Below the pieces are notes generated by a model. It made no database searches. It was not told the origin of the DNA and saw only the letters and a list, made by a program, of their open reading frames with translations. Shown here piece by piece: positions 23,637 through 30,291 of a stretch of 30,291 nucleotides of DNA. This DNA is from an uncultured Bacteroidales bacterium (GTDB lineage Bacteria; Bacteroidota; Bacteroidia; Bacteroidales; Paludibacteraceae): assembly GCA_937916355.1 (NCBI GenBank), contig CALFTM010000084.1:1-30291 (forward strand), written 5' to 3'. Numbering within the stretch: the stretch's first letter is position 1; every line of letters starts with the position of its first letter. The position numbers and the translations under genes were made by a program.

Positions 23637-24497
23637 ATGAATAAAAAACTGATTATCATCTTAGGGCCGACCGCTGTCGGAAAAACAGAATATAGCCTCA
23701 ATTTGGCAGAAAGGCTACAAACCGAGATTCTCTCTTGCGACTCTCGCCAGATGTTCCGTGAAATGAAAATCGGAACCGCCGCACCCTCTGAAGATGAGCT
23801 CAAACGGGTCCCCCACCACTTCATCGGCAACCTCTCCATACACGACTATTATAGTTGCGGGAAATATGAGATCGAGGCTCTTCAAAAATGCGAAGAACTT
23901 TTTAAAAAGCACGATACCCTAGTCATGACGGGAGGTTCTATGCTTTACATTGATGCAGTCTGCAATGGAATTGACGAGATGCCCGACATCGACGAGGAAC
24001 TTCGCAATTCCCTCTGGGAAAGATATGAAAAAGAAGGTATTGAATCTCTTCGGCAAGAACTTAAAATATTAGACCCTGAATATGCACAAAAAGTAGACCC
24101 GAAGAATGGGAAAAGAATCATCCACGCTTTGGAAATATGTCTGCAAGCTGGGAAACCATACAGCGAAATCAGGAAAAACCAGAAAAAAGAGAGACCATTT
24201 GAAATTCAAAAAATCGGTATCTACAGAGAGAGGGAAGAACTAAACCATCGCATCAATCTTCGGGTAGACAAAATGTTTGAACAAGGTCTTTATGAGGAGG
24301 CTTTAGGACTATACCCTTTCAAACACCTCAATTCTCTCAACACCGTGGGATACAAGGAACTATTTGCCCATTTTGACGGACAATGTTCATTGGAGGAGGC
24401 AAAAGAAAAAATTAAAACAGATACCCGACGATATGCCAAAAAACAGATGACTTGGTTTAAAAAAGACGAAGACATCAAATGGATTGAGGCAAAATAG
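23637..24497 (+). CDS. miaA: tRNA dimethylallyltransferase MiaA
   Basis: MiaA transfers a dimethylallyl group to N6 of A37 in tRNAs that read UNN codons. The 286-aa protein has the P-loop GPTAVGKT (10-17), the catalytic aspartate in SCDSRQMF (D35), TGGSMLYIDA, and a C-terminal NTVGYKELFAHFDG with DTRRYAKKQMTWFKKD, all typical of the family. It is slightly shorter than most MiaA proteins, which are around 300 aa, but intact. It sits alone between the glycogen-operon terminator and the ABC-F promoter. The start codon is unambiguous. Confidence 0.96.
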   Translation: MNKKLIIILGPTAVGKTEYSLNLAERLQTEILSCDSRQMFREMKIGTAAPSEDELKRVPHHFIGNLSIHDYYSCGKYEIEALQKCEELFKKHDTLVMTGGSMLYIDAVCNGIDEMPDIDEELRNSLWERYEKEGIESLRQELKILDPEYAQKVDPKNGKRIIHALEICLQAGKPYSEIRKNQKKERPFEIQKIGIYREREELNHRINLRVDKMFEQGLYEEALGLYPFKHLNSLNTVGYKELFAHFDGQCSLEEAKEKIKTDTRRYAKKQMTWFKKDEDIKWIEAK

Positions 24498-24516
24498 ATA
24501 GATGCACCATTCTGAA

Positions 24517-24548
24517 TTTCTCAAATTCAAACAAAAATAGTATCTTTG
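24517..24548 (+). promoter_or_regulatory. Promoter of the ABC-F/GldB operon
   Basis: The -7 box TATCTTTG (24541-24548) matches exactly, with TTTC (24517-24520) as a near -33 element and a 20-nt spacer. The leader to the ATG at 24602 is about 50 nt. Confidence 0.65.
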
Positions 24549-24601
24549 CAAAACAAGGTTCTAAAGATATTTTTACGATAGAATAAAAGAAAAAAAATTA
24601 T

Positions 24602-26218
24602 ATGATAACAGCGTCAGACATTGTAGTTCAATTTGGGAAAAGAATTCTTTTCCAAGATGTAAACCTTAAATTCACAGGAGGAAACTGCTATGGCATCATC
24701 GGTGCAAACGGAGCAGGTAAATCAACATTCCTAAAAGTCATCAGTGGAGAGTTGACTCCCACAAAGGGATCTATAACCATTGCACCGGGAGAGCGTCTCT
24801 CTGTGTTAAAGCAAAACCACTTTGAGTTTGATGAGGAGACTGTCATTAATACGGTATTGCGCGGACACGAACCATTATGGAACGTGATGCAGGAAAAAGA
24901 TGCACTCTACGCAAAGGAGGATTTTTCTGATGCGGATGGTATCCGTGCTTCCGAATTGGAAGAGAAGTTTGCCGAAATGGACGGTTGGAATGCGGAGAGT
25001 GATGCCGCAGCCCTATTAAGTGGTTTGGGAATCAAAGAAGATTTGCACTACAAGTTGATGAAGGAGTTAAGTGGAAAGGAGAAGGTGCGCGTACTACTCG
25101 CACAGGCGTTGTTCGGAAAGCCAGACAACCTGCTATTGGATGAGCCTACCAACGACCTCGACTTGGAGACTGTTTCTTGGTTGGAGAATTATCTTTCCAA
25201 TTTTGAAAACACCGTTCTTGTGGTCTCTCACGACCGTCACTTCCTCGACTCTGTTTGTACTCATACCGTAGATATTGACTATGGCAAAATTTCAATGTTT
25301 GCAGGAAACTATAGTTTCTGGTATGAGTCCAGCCAATTAGCTCTTCGCCAACAAGCTCAACAAAATAAAAAGGCTGAGGAGAAGAAAAAAGAACTCATGG
25401 AGTTCATCCAACGATTCAGTGCAAATGTGGCAAAGTCCAAACAAACCACCAGCCGTAAAAAAATGTTGGAAAAACTTAATATCGAGGAGATTCAACCATC
25501 TACAAGAAAATATCCGGGCATCATCTTCACACCAGAAAGAGATCCGGGAAATCAGATTTTAGAGGTGAACGACCTTTCTTATACTACTACTGAAGGTGAG
25601 GTATTGTTTAAAAACGCCACTTTCAATATCGAAAAAGATGACAAAGTGGTATTCTTGTCACACAATCCTCGTGCGATGACCGCCTTCTTTGAAATCATCA
25701 ATGAAAGAATAAAGGCGACAAGCGGTAACTTCAAATGGGGTATCACGATCTCTTCTGCCTACCTCCCTGTAGACAACTCAGAATACTTCAACAACGACAT
25801 GAAATTGGTGGATTGGCTCGCTCAATATTCGCCAGACACCAACGAATCATTCGTAAGAGGTTATTTAGGTAGAATGCTCTTCTCTGGAGAGGAGATATAC
25901 AAGAAAGCGAGTGTCCTTTCTGGAGGAGAAAAAATGCGTTGCATGATATCAAGAATGATGCTTAAGAACGCCAACTGCCTTGTGTTGGACTCTCCTACGA
26001 ACCACCTCGATTTGGAATCCATCCAAGCCTTCAACAACACACTGAAGGTGTTTAAAGGTGTGGTATTGATGTCTTCACATGACCATGAGTTCATCCAAAC
26101 CGTATGTAACAGAATCATCGAATTGACACCTAACGGTATCATCGACAAACGTATGGATTATGATGATTACATCGTAAGCGAAGAGATCCAAGCTTTGAAG
26201 GATAAGTTATACCAATAA
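24602..26218 (+). CDS. ABC-F family ATPase with one degenerate ATP site
   Basis: ABC-F proteins have two ATPase domains, no membrane part, and act on the ribosome as translation factors or antibiotic-resistance factors. NBD1 (538-aa protein) is complete in Walker A GANGAGKS (34-41) and Walker B LLLDEPTNDLD, with catalytic E181. NBD2 lacks Walker A: the loop reads SHNPRAMT (353-360). Its Walker B reads LVLDSPTNHLD, with Ser at 464 in place of Glu. The signature of NBD1 is LSGKE and that of NBD2 is LSGGE. The linker (about 255-300) is charged and helical. It resembles the YbiT/Ettx branch more than resistance types. It lies 1 nt before the GldB-like gene. Confidence 0.92.
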   Translation: MITASDIVVQFGKRILFQDVNLKFTGGNCYGIIGANGAGKSTFLKVISGELTPTKGSITIAPGERLSVLKQNHFEFDEETVINTVLRGHEPLWNVMQEKDALYAKEDFSDADGIRASELEEKFAEMDGWNAESDAAALLSGLGIKEDLHYKLMKELSGKEKVRVLLAQALFGKPDNLLLDEPTNDLDLETVSWLENYLSNFENTVLVVSHDRHFLDSVCTHTVDIDYGKISMFAGNYSFWYESSQLALRQQAQQNKKAEEKKKELMEFIQRFSANVAKSKQTTSRKKMLEKLNIEEIQPSTRKYPGIIFTPERDPGNQILEVNDLSYTTTEGEVLFKNATFNIEKDDKVVFLSHNPRAMTAFFEIINERIKATSGNFKWGITISSAYLPVDNSEYFNNDMKLVDWLAQYSPDTNESFVRGYLGRMLFSGEEIYKKASVLSGGEKMRCMISRMMLKNANCLVLDSPTNHLDLESIQAFNNTLKVFKGVVLMSSHDHEFIQTVCNRIIELTPNGIIDKRMDYDDYIVSEEIQALKDKLYQ

Positions 26219-26219
26219 C

Positions 26220-27350
26220 ATGAAATCAATGTTGAGAATCAAAAATAGACAGTTTTTTTGGGCAGTCAGTTTACTACTGACTGCCTTTTTGTGCAGTTGC
26301 GGACAAGAAAGCAACCGCTTCAAAAATCAAAAATTAGATGAATCAGAAGTCTCCCAAGCCCAAATCATCAGACTTGACAAAGAGATTTTCCAGTTGGATA
26401 GTTGCATCTCAAAACCGGCCATAAAGGGAGACTACATGAACCTGACAGTGAGAATCCCACATAGCGACTCAATGTGCCTTGTGGAGAAAATTCATCAGCT
26501 GCAAATGAAGCACAAAGAGAAATTCAACATTTACATGAGACAAATGGGGGCGATTACAGGAGATTTCTCCCTTCCTCCCGCTACCCTTTTCTATCTTTTC
26601 ATCTCACACCCTGCCTATAATTCGCTCTTAAAAGACTGCGAAGAGGAATATAAAGACGTGTCAGACTTGGAAAAGGAATTTTCAACGGCTCTCTCCAGAG
26701 CAAAAAAATTCGTTCCTAATTATAACGTGCCTGAAATTTGCACGTTCTTCTCCGGGTTTGCAGAATATATCGCAGCAGACTCTTCTACAGTCTACATATC
26801 ACTCGAATATTTTTTAGGTGCTGATTATGAGAACTATAAATATGTGGACGGCATCTACGACTACATGATTCCCAATTTGAAGAGGGAAAAAATAGTGCCT
26901 GACGCTCTTTACAACTGGACTTGCTCCGAATACACCCTACAAAAAGAGGGAGGTAATTTATTGGACAATATGATTCATTACGGAAAAATACTCTATTTCG
27001 TAGAGGCTCTATTGCCAGAAAGATCCATTTACGACATCATCGGTTATGATGAAAATAAGGCTGAATGGTGCAGACAAAACGAAAAACAGATGTGGAATTA
27101 TCTACGAGAATACAATCAACTATTCTCTACAGATAGCAAAACCATTGCAGACTATCTTTTCCCTGCCAACTGTACCAAATACTTCTCTACTGAAACCGAG
27201 TTCGCTCCAGACCGTGCAGTTCTTTGGTTAGGTTGGAGAATTGTTTCAGAGTACATGAAAAAGAATGACTCGATTTCACTCAACGATCTCCTAAATGACA
27301 CTCAAAAGGATGCTCAGACCATCCTACAAGAGTCAGGGTACAATCCATAA
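26220..27350 (+). CDS. GldB-like lipoprotein
   Basis: This 376-aa protein has a lipoprotein signal with lipobox LCSC; the modified residue is probably C27, followed by GQ, so it is membrane-anchored on the periplasmic side. The body matches the GldB family: AQIIRLDKEIFQLDS, SHPAYNSLLKDCEEEY, TFFSGFAEYIAADSS and YISLEYFLGAD. GldB is needed for gliding in Flavobacterium, but related lipoproteins occur in non-gliding Bacteroidales, and no other gld genes are here. Its ATG follows the ABC-F stop by 1 nt (TAACATG), so translation is probably coupled. The DUF4290 gene follows after 67 nt. Confidence 0.87.
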   Translation: MKSMLRIKNRQFFWAVSLLLTAFLCSCGQESNRFKNQKLDESEVSQAQIIRLDKEIFQLDSCISKPAIKGDYMNLTVRIPHSDSMCLVEKIHQLQMKHKEKFNIYMRQMGAITGDFSLPPATLFYLFISHPAYNSLLKDCEEEYKDVSDLEKEFSTALSRAKKFVPNYNVPEICTFFSGFAEYIAADSSTVYISLEYFLGADYENYKYVDGIYDYMIPNLKREKIVPDALYNWTCSEYTLQKEGGNLLDNMIHYGKILYFVEALLPERSIYDIIGYDENKAEWCRQNEKQMWNYLREYNQLFSTDSKTIADYLFPANCTKYFSTETEFAPDRAVLWLGWRIVSEYMKKNDSISLNDLLNDTQKDAQTILQESGYNP

Positions 27351-27417
27351 AAATTCAGCAGAGAATATAAGTCTGGTCTCTATAATGATAATTGATTCAA
27401 ACGAAAAAACATCCACC

Positions 27418-28008
27418 ATGGAATACAATACGAAACTAACAAAACTGCCACTTCCCGAATATGGAAGAAACATCCAAAACATGGTCAACCACTGCATGAC
27501 TATTGAGGATCGTAACGAGAGAAACATTTGCGCCCAAACAATCATTAACACGATGGCGAACCTCTTTCCTCAAATGAAAGATTTAGATGATTTTAAGCAT
27601 ATTCTATGGGATCACCTCGCTATCATGTCCAATTTCTCATTGGACATAGACTACCCTTTTGAAATCATAAAAAAAGACAAGCTAAACACACTTCCGGGCA
27701 AAATAGAATATTCTTCTCCTGCAAAAATCAGGTTCATGCACTACGGAAAAATTATTCATGAACTAATCGACAAAGCCTCTTCAATGGAAGAGGGAGAAGA
27801 GTTGTCCCAACTGGAAGAAATGATTGCTAATTTCATGAAAAGGAGTTACACGAACTTCAACAAAGAGGGTGTGGAGGATGTGAAAATATTTGATGACCTT
27901 GAGTTTTTATCAAAAGGGAAAATCAGGCTCCATGAAAAAAACATCAAATTAGCAGAATATAAGGCGGAGACCAAAAATACCACATCTAAGAAAAAGAAGA
28001 AAAAATAA
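27418..28008 (+). CDS. DUF4290 domain-containing protein
   Basis: This 196-aa cytoplasmic, mostly helical protein belongs to DUF4290, a Bacteroidota family of unknown function. The diagnostic start LPLPEYGRNIQNMVNHCMTI is followed by NICAQTIINTMANLFPQ and a central WDHLAIMSNFSLDIDYPF. It ends in a lysine tail (six K), a possible nucleic-acid or membrane contact. I choose the ATG at 27418 (MEYNTKL), which gives the usual family start; ATGs at 27385 and 27295 are in frame but add unlikely residues and the latter overlaps the GldB-like gene. murA follows after 18 nt, a pairing I recall as common in Bacteroidales. Confidence 0.88.
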   Translation: MEYNTKLTKLPLPEYGRNIQNMVNHCMTIEDRNERNICAQTIINTMANLFPQMKDLDDFKHILWDHLAIMSNFSLDIDYPFEIIKKDKLNTLPGKIEYSSPAKIRFMHYGKIIHELIDKASSMEEGEELSQLEEMIANFMKRSYTNFNKEGVEDVKIFDDLEFLSKGKIRLHEKNIKLAEYKAETKNTTSKKKKKK

Positions 28009-28026
28009 CCTTAGAAAATTTTAGCC

Positions 28027-29337
28027 ATGGCAAAATTCCTAATAGAAGGCGGACACTCCCTAAAGGGAGATATTTATCCACAAGGTGCAAAGAATGAAGC
28101 CTTGGAGGTAATCTGCGCCACCCTATTATCATCCGAGAAAGTGACAATCCACAACATTCCAAACATATTGGATGTAAACAACCTCATCAGCCTGCTTAAA
28201 GACATGGGGGTTGAAGTGGAAAACCAAGGCAAAGGAACATTCTCGTTCTGCGCCGCCAATGTCAACTTAGATTACTTGGACACCCCTCAGTTTTACAAAC
28301 AATGTGCCTCGCTCCGTGGTTCCGTGATGCTGGTCGGTCCTCTCGTTGCTCGCTTCGGAACCGCAGTCGTCCCCAAACCGGGAGGTGACAAAATCGGGCG
28401 AAGAAGACTGGACACCCATTTCTCCGGAATACAAAACTTAGGAGCGATATTCTGCTTCGACCCAGAATTACAGCTCTATAGAATCCGCACACAGAAGCTA
28501 AAAGGGTGTTACATGCTTTTAGATGAAGCATCAGTCACAGGAACAGCCAATATCGTAATGACCGCCGTTTTAGCGGAAGGCAAAACAACCATCTACAATG
28601 CGGCTTGCGAACCATACATCCAGCAACTTTGTAAAATGCTCAATAAGATGGGGGCTAAAATCTCTGGCATTGGCTCAAACCTGCTTGTCATAGAGGGTGT
28701 GGAAAAACTTCATGGATGTGAAAGCCACACGATTCTTCCCGACATGATTGAGATTGGAAGCTTCATTGGCATGGCAGCCATGACAAACTCTGAAATCACC
28801 ATTAAAAATGTCTGCTACGATGAATTGGGCATGATTCCGGATTGTTTCAGGAAAATGGGTATAAAGTTAGAACGAATCAACGACGACATCTACATTCCCA
28901 AACAAGACAAATACACACTTGAAACATTCATGGATGGATCAATAATGACCTTTGCGGATGCTCCGTGGCCGGGACTGACACCCGATTTATTGAGTGTACT
29001 TCTGGTTGTGGCGACACAAGCCAAAGGAAGTGTCCTCATCCATCAAAAAATGTTTGAAAGCCGCCTCTTCTTCGTGGACAAACTGATTGACATGGGCGCA
29101 CAAATCATCTTATGCGACCCACACAGAGCCACGGTCATCGGTTTAGGAAAAGAAAACCAGCTGAGAGCTGCCACAATGTCCTCTCCGGACATCCGTGCAG
29201 GCATCGCCCTCCTCATCGCAGCCATGAGTGCGAACGGCACCAGCACCATCAGCAACATCGAACAGATTGACAGAGGTTACGAAGACATCGACGGACGTTT
29301 GAATGCCATCGGAGCTAAAATTATGAGGATTGAGTAG
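28027..29337 (+). CDS. murA: UDP-N-acetylglucosamine 1-carboxyvinyltransferase MurA
   Basis: MurA transfers enolpyruvate from PEP to UDP-GlcNAc, the first committed step of peptidoglycan synthesis. The 436-aa protein has the substrate lysine K22 in QGAKNEAL, the active-site loop PKPGGDKIGRRRLDTH (116-131), LDEASVTGTANIVM, and PWPGLTPDLL with SPDIRAG near the C-terminus. In the loop the residue matching E. coli Cys115 is Asp (D121). Cys-to-Asp MurA enzymes are active but are not alkylated by fosfomycin. The gene ends the ABC-F-GldB-DUF4290-murA run and is followed by a bidirectional terminator. Confidence 0.96.
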   Translation: MAKFLIEGGHSLKGDIYPQGAKNEALEVICATLLSSEKVTIHNIPNILDVNNLISLLKDMGVEVENQGKGTFSFCAANVNLDYLDTPQFYKQCASLRGSVMLVGPLVARFGTAVVPKPGGDKIGRRRLDTHFSGIQNLGAIFCFDPELQLYRIRTQKLKGCYMLLDEASVTGTANIVMTAVLAEGKTTIYNAACEPYIQQLCKMLNKMGAKISGIGSNLLVIEGVEKLHGCESHTILPDMIEIGSFIGMAAMTNSEITIKNVCYDELGMIPDCFRKMGIKLERINDDIYIPKQDKYTLETFMDGSIMTFADAPWPGLTPDLLSVLLVVATQAKGSVLIHQKMFESRLFFVDKLIDMGAQIILCDPHRATVIGLGKENQLRAATMSSPDIRAGIALLIAAMSANGTSTISNIEQIDRGYEDIDGRLNAIGAKIMRIE

Positions 29338-29358
29338 ACTCGGATCAATGTTATTAGA

Positions 29359-29384
29359 TTTTTTCTTGCACATACAAGAAAAAA
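29359..29384. repeat. A/T-rich hairpin after murA
   Basis: A perfect 10-bp inverted repeat (29359-29368 with 29375-29384; TTTTTTCTTG and its complement) with a 6-nt loop. Read on the minus strand, its T-run also forms the U-tract of the neighbouring GC-rich hairpin. Confidence 0.6.
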
Positions 29385-29428
29385 AACAAAGGGCTGAAAC
29401 CTTGAATGGAATCAGCCCAAAATTTTTG
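29384..29428. terminator. Bidirectional terminator between murA and the helicase remnant
   Basis: GGGCTGA (29391-29397) pairs with TCAGCCC (29412-29418). On the plus strand AAAATTTTTG follows; on the minus strand TTTGTTTTTTTT follows. It can therefore stop murA transcripts and anything coming from the right. Confidence 0.7.
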
Positions 29429-29470
29429 ACCTATACGCCTAATTATTGTTTAGCGGTCAGTAATACACCT

Positions 29471-30208
29471 TTATTTGCCATAACCAGCAATGTTAACGAT
29501 AAAGATAAATCCTTGTTTCTTGGCCTCATCAAACCATCTTGAAGCAAAGTTTGGGTTATATCCAGTTTCTTCCTCTGCTCGTCTATCTGCAGCTAATGTA
29601 TCTTCGCATGTCCAGTAAAATACTTCACTTACAAAGAAACCATTCAATACATCTATGTTTTCTACAACCATCTTTTTCGCTATGGTGCTTTTTCTTGATA
29701 GTTGTCCCACAACATTACCATTATGGATGATGTTGAAAGTGGAAAATGGTTGGCCTCCACGGGTCATACCACTGTAGCGTCTAACTGAAAGTGGATCGTT
29801 TTTACGGACACTATATGCTATAGAATTGTTGTTTTTAAAATTATATCCGGCATTATATCCAATATTGTAATTATCCAATCTGACTTTTCGTTCACGTATT
29901 CCCCATTAATCTTCAAGACTTGAAAACCTTTGTACGTTTTCAACTGCAAGTTCGCGATAACCTTTGTAAACAAACAAAAATTTCTTTGCGCGAGTATATG
30001 CTACATAAAGGAGTCTTCGTTCTTCTTCAATCTGCTCAATGTCAGAATGGGAAAGAGGAAGTGAAACGTCTATATCCTCTGTCGGGTTAAATGGTAATGA
30101 GGTTACAGAAGGGGTAATAATAACTGCAGCAAATTCCAATCCCTTAACTTTATGCATGTTTTTTAACACAACATTCATTTGTTGGTCTGCTAAAATACGA
30201 CCTATAGG
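29471..30208 (-). pseudogene. 3' remnant of a UvrD-type helicase gene, interrupted by a stop
   Basis: The first part (30208 down to 29909) encodes the end of a superfamily 1 helicase: MHKVKGLEFAAVIITPS (motif V region) and EERRLLYVAYTRAKKF (motif VI). A TAA at 29906-29908 ends this part. The same frame then continues without shift (WGIRERKVRLDNYNIGYNAG to VNIAGYGK) as a convincing C-terminal domain of about 140 aa ending at 29471. The helicase ATP-binding half is missing: upstream the frame hits a TGA at 30209-30211, inside a palindrome, and homology seems to stop there. I read this as a truncated gene with a nonsense mutation. Similar C-termini occur, as I remember, on large Bacteroides RecQ/UvrD-like helicases. 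Separate translation of either part is possible but unlikely. Confidence 0.75.
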
Positions 30209-30218
30209 TCAATATTTT
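30192..30218. repeat. Imperfect inverted repeat at the helicase truncation point
   Basis: A perfect 12-bp palindrome GACCTATAGGTC (30199-30210) is flanked by AAAATA on the left and TATTTT on the right, so 12 bp pair around a small 1x2 internal loop. It coincides with the place where helicase-like sequence stops. It could be an operator, a recombination scar or a mobile-element end. Confidence 0.5.
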
Positions 30219-30291
30219 TTACACTTCATTTTTTTACAGCACATCAACAATTCGCAAAAGCACAACCACAAAAACAAAAAGAGACTTCATC
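30211..30291. other. Right edge, no recognisable gene
   Basis: These 81 bases are A/C-rich on the plus strand. A minus-strand reading frame of 18 codons (30234-30290, hydrophobic, starting MKSLFVFVVVLL) resembles a signal peptide without a body, and may be chance or another remnant. No helicase-like coding is visible here. Confidence 0.3.

Noticed and set aside
30234..30290. 18-codon hydrophobic minus-strand reading frame
   Set aside because: It looks like a signal peptide without a mature protein, and is too short and too close to the window edge to support.

Overview
The window is AT-rich chromosomal DNA from a member of the Bacteroidota, most likely the order Bacteroidales. The evidence is the gene content: DUF4294, DUF4290, GldB-like lipoprotein, prokaryotic HU (CCDC81-like)/SPOR protein, Bacteroidota-type LptD, GT3 glycogen synthase and DUF4956/VTC. 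It is supported by promoters of the TAnnTTTG (-7) type and a general lack of Shine-Dalgarno sequences. Genes are dense and mostly housekeeping. I see no prophage, CRISPR array, tRNA, rRNA or intact insertion sequence.

Layout. 1-97: C-terminal end of a gene entering from the left, perhaps an agmatine/peptidyl-arginine deiminase. 84-2217 (minus): mnmE followed by an uncharacterised gene. 2326-3810 (plus): polysaccharide flippase, whose end overlaps a convergent DUF4294 gene (3782-4405). 4512-7339 (plus): two-gene operon for an outer-membrane barrel-like protein and a barrel protein carrying a secreted helix-hairpin-helix domain. 7372-8820 (minus): HU/SPOR membrane protein and a DMP19-like protein. 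8923-11521 (minus): small secreted repeat protein, VTC-type polyphosphate polymerase, DUF4956 membrane protein and DUF2490 outer-membrane protein, with a good promoter in front. 11741-13717 (minus): dnaA and a pRiA4b ORF-3-like gene, ended by a strong terminator. 13945-16189 (minus): N-acetylmuramoyl-L-alanine amidase and an MCE/MlaD protein. 16298-19009 (plus): divergent lptD. 19300-23573 (plus): glycogen synthase and alpha-glucan phosphorylase, ended by a strong terminator. 23637-24497: miaA. 24602-29337 (plus): ABC-F protein, GldB-like lipoprotein, DUF4290 protein and murA, then a bidirectional terminator. 29471-30208 (minus): decayed 3' remnant of a UvrD-type helicase with an internal in-frame stop.

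Themes. Much of the window concerns the cell envelope: surface polysaccharide export, LPS insertion (LptD), lipid transport (MCE), peptidoglycan synthesis and cleavage (MurA, amidase), SPOR-type septal targeting and several outer-membrane barrels. Two tRNA-modification genes (mnmE, miaA), replication initiation (dnaA) and glycogen turnover complete it.

The best candidate for an undescribed system is the 8923-11521 operon. It appears to place a polyphosphate polymerase (cytoplasm), a multi-spanning inner-membrane protein, an outer-membrane barrel and a small secreted protein in one transcript. That layout fits an envelope-spanning device for making and perhaps exporting an anionic polymer. A second candidate is the barrel protein with a ComEA-like helix-hairpin-helix domain. 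All family names rest on motif recognition by eye; no database search was run.
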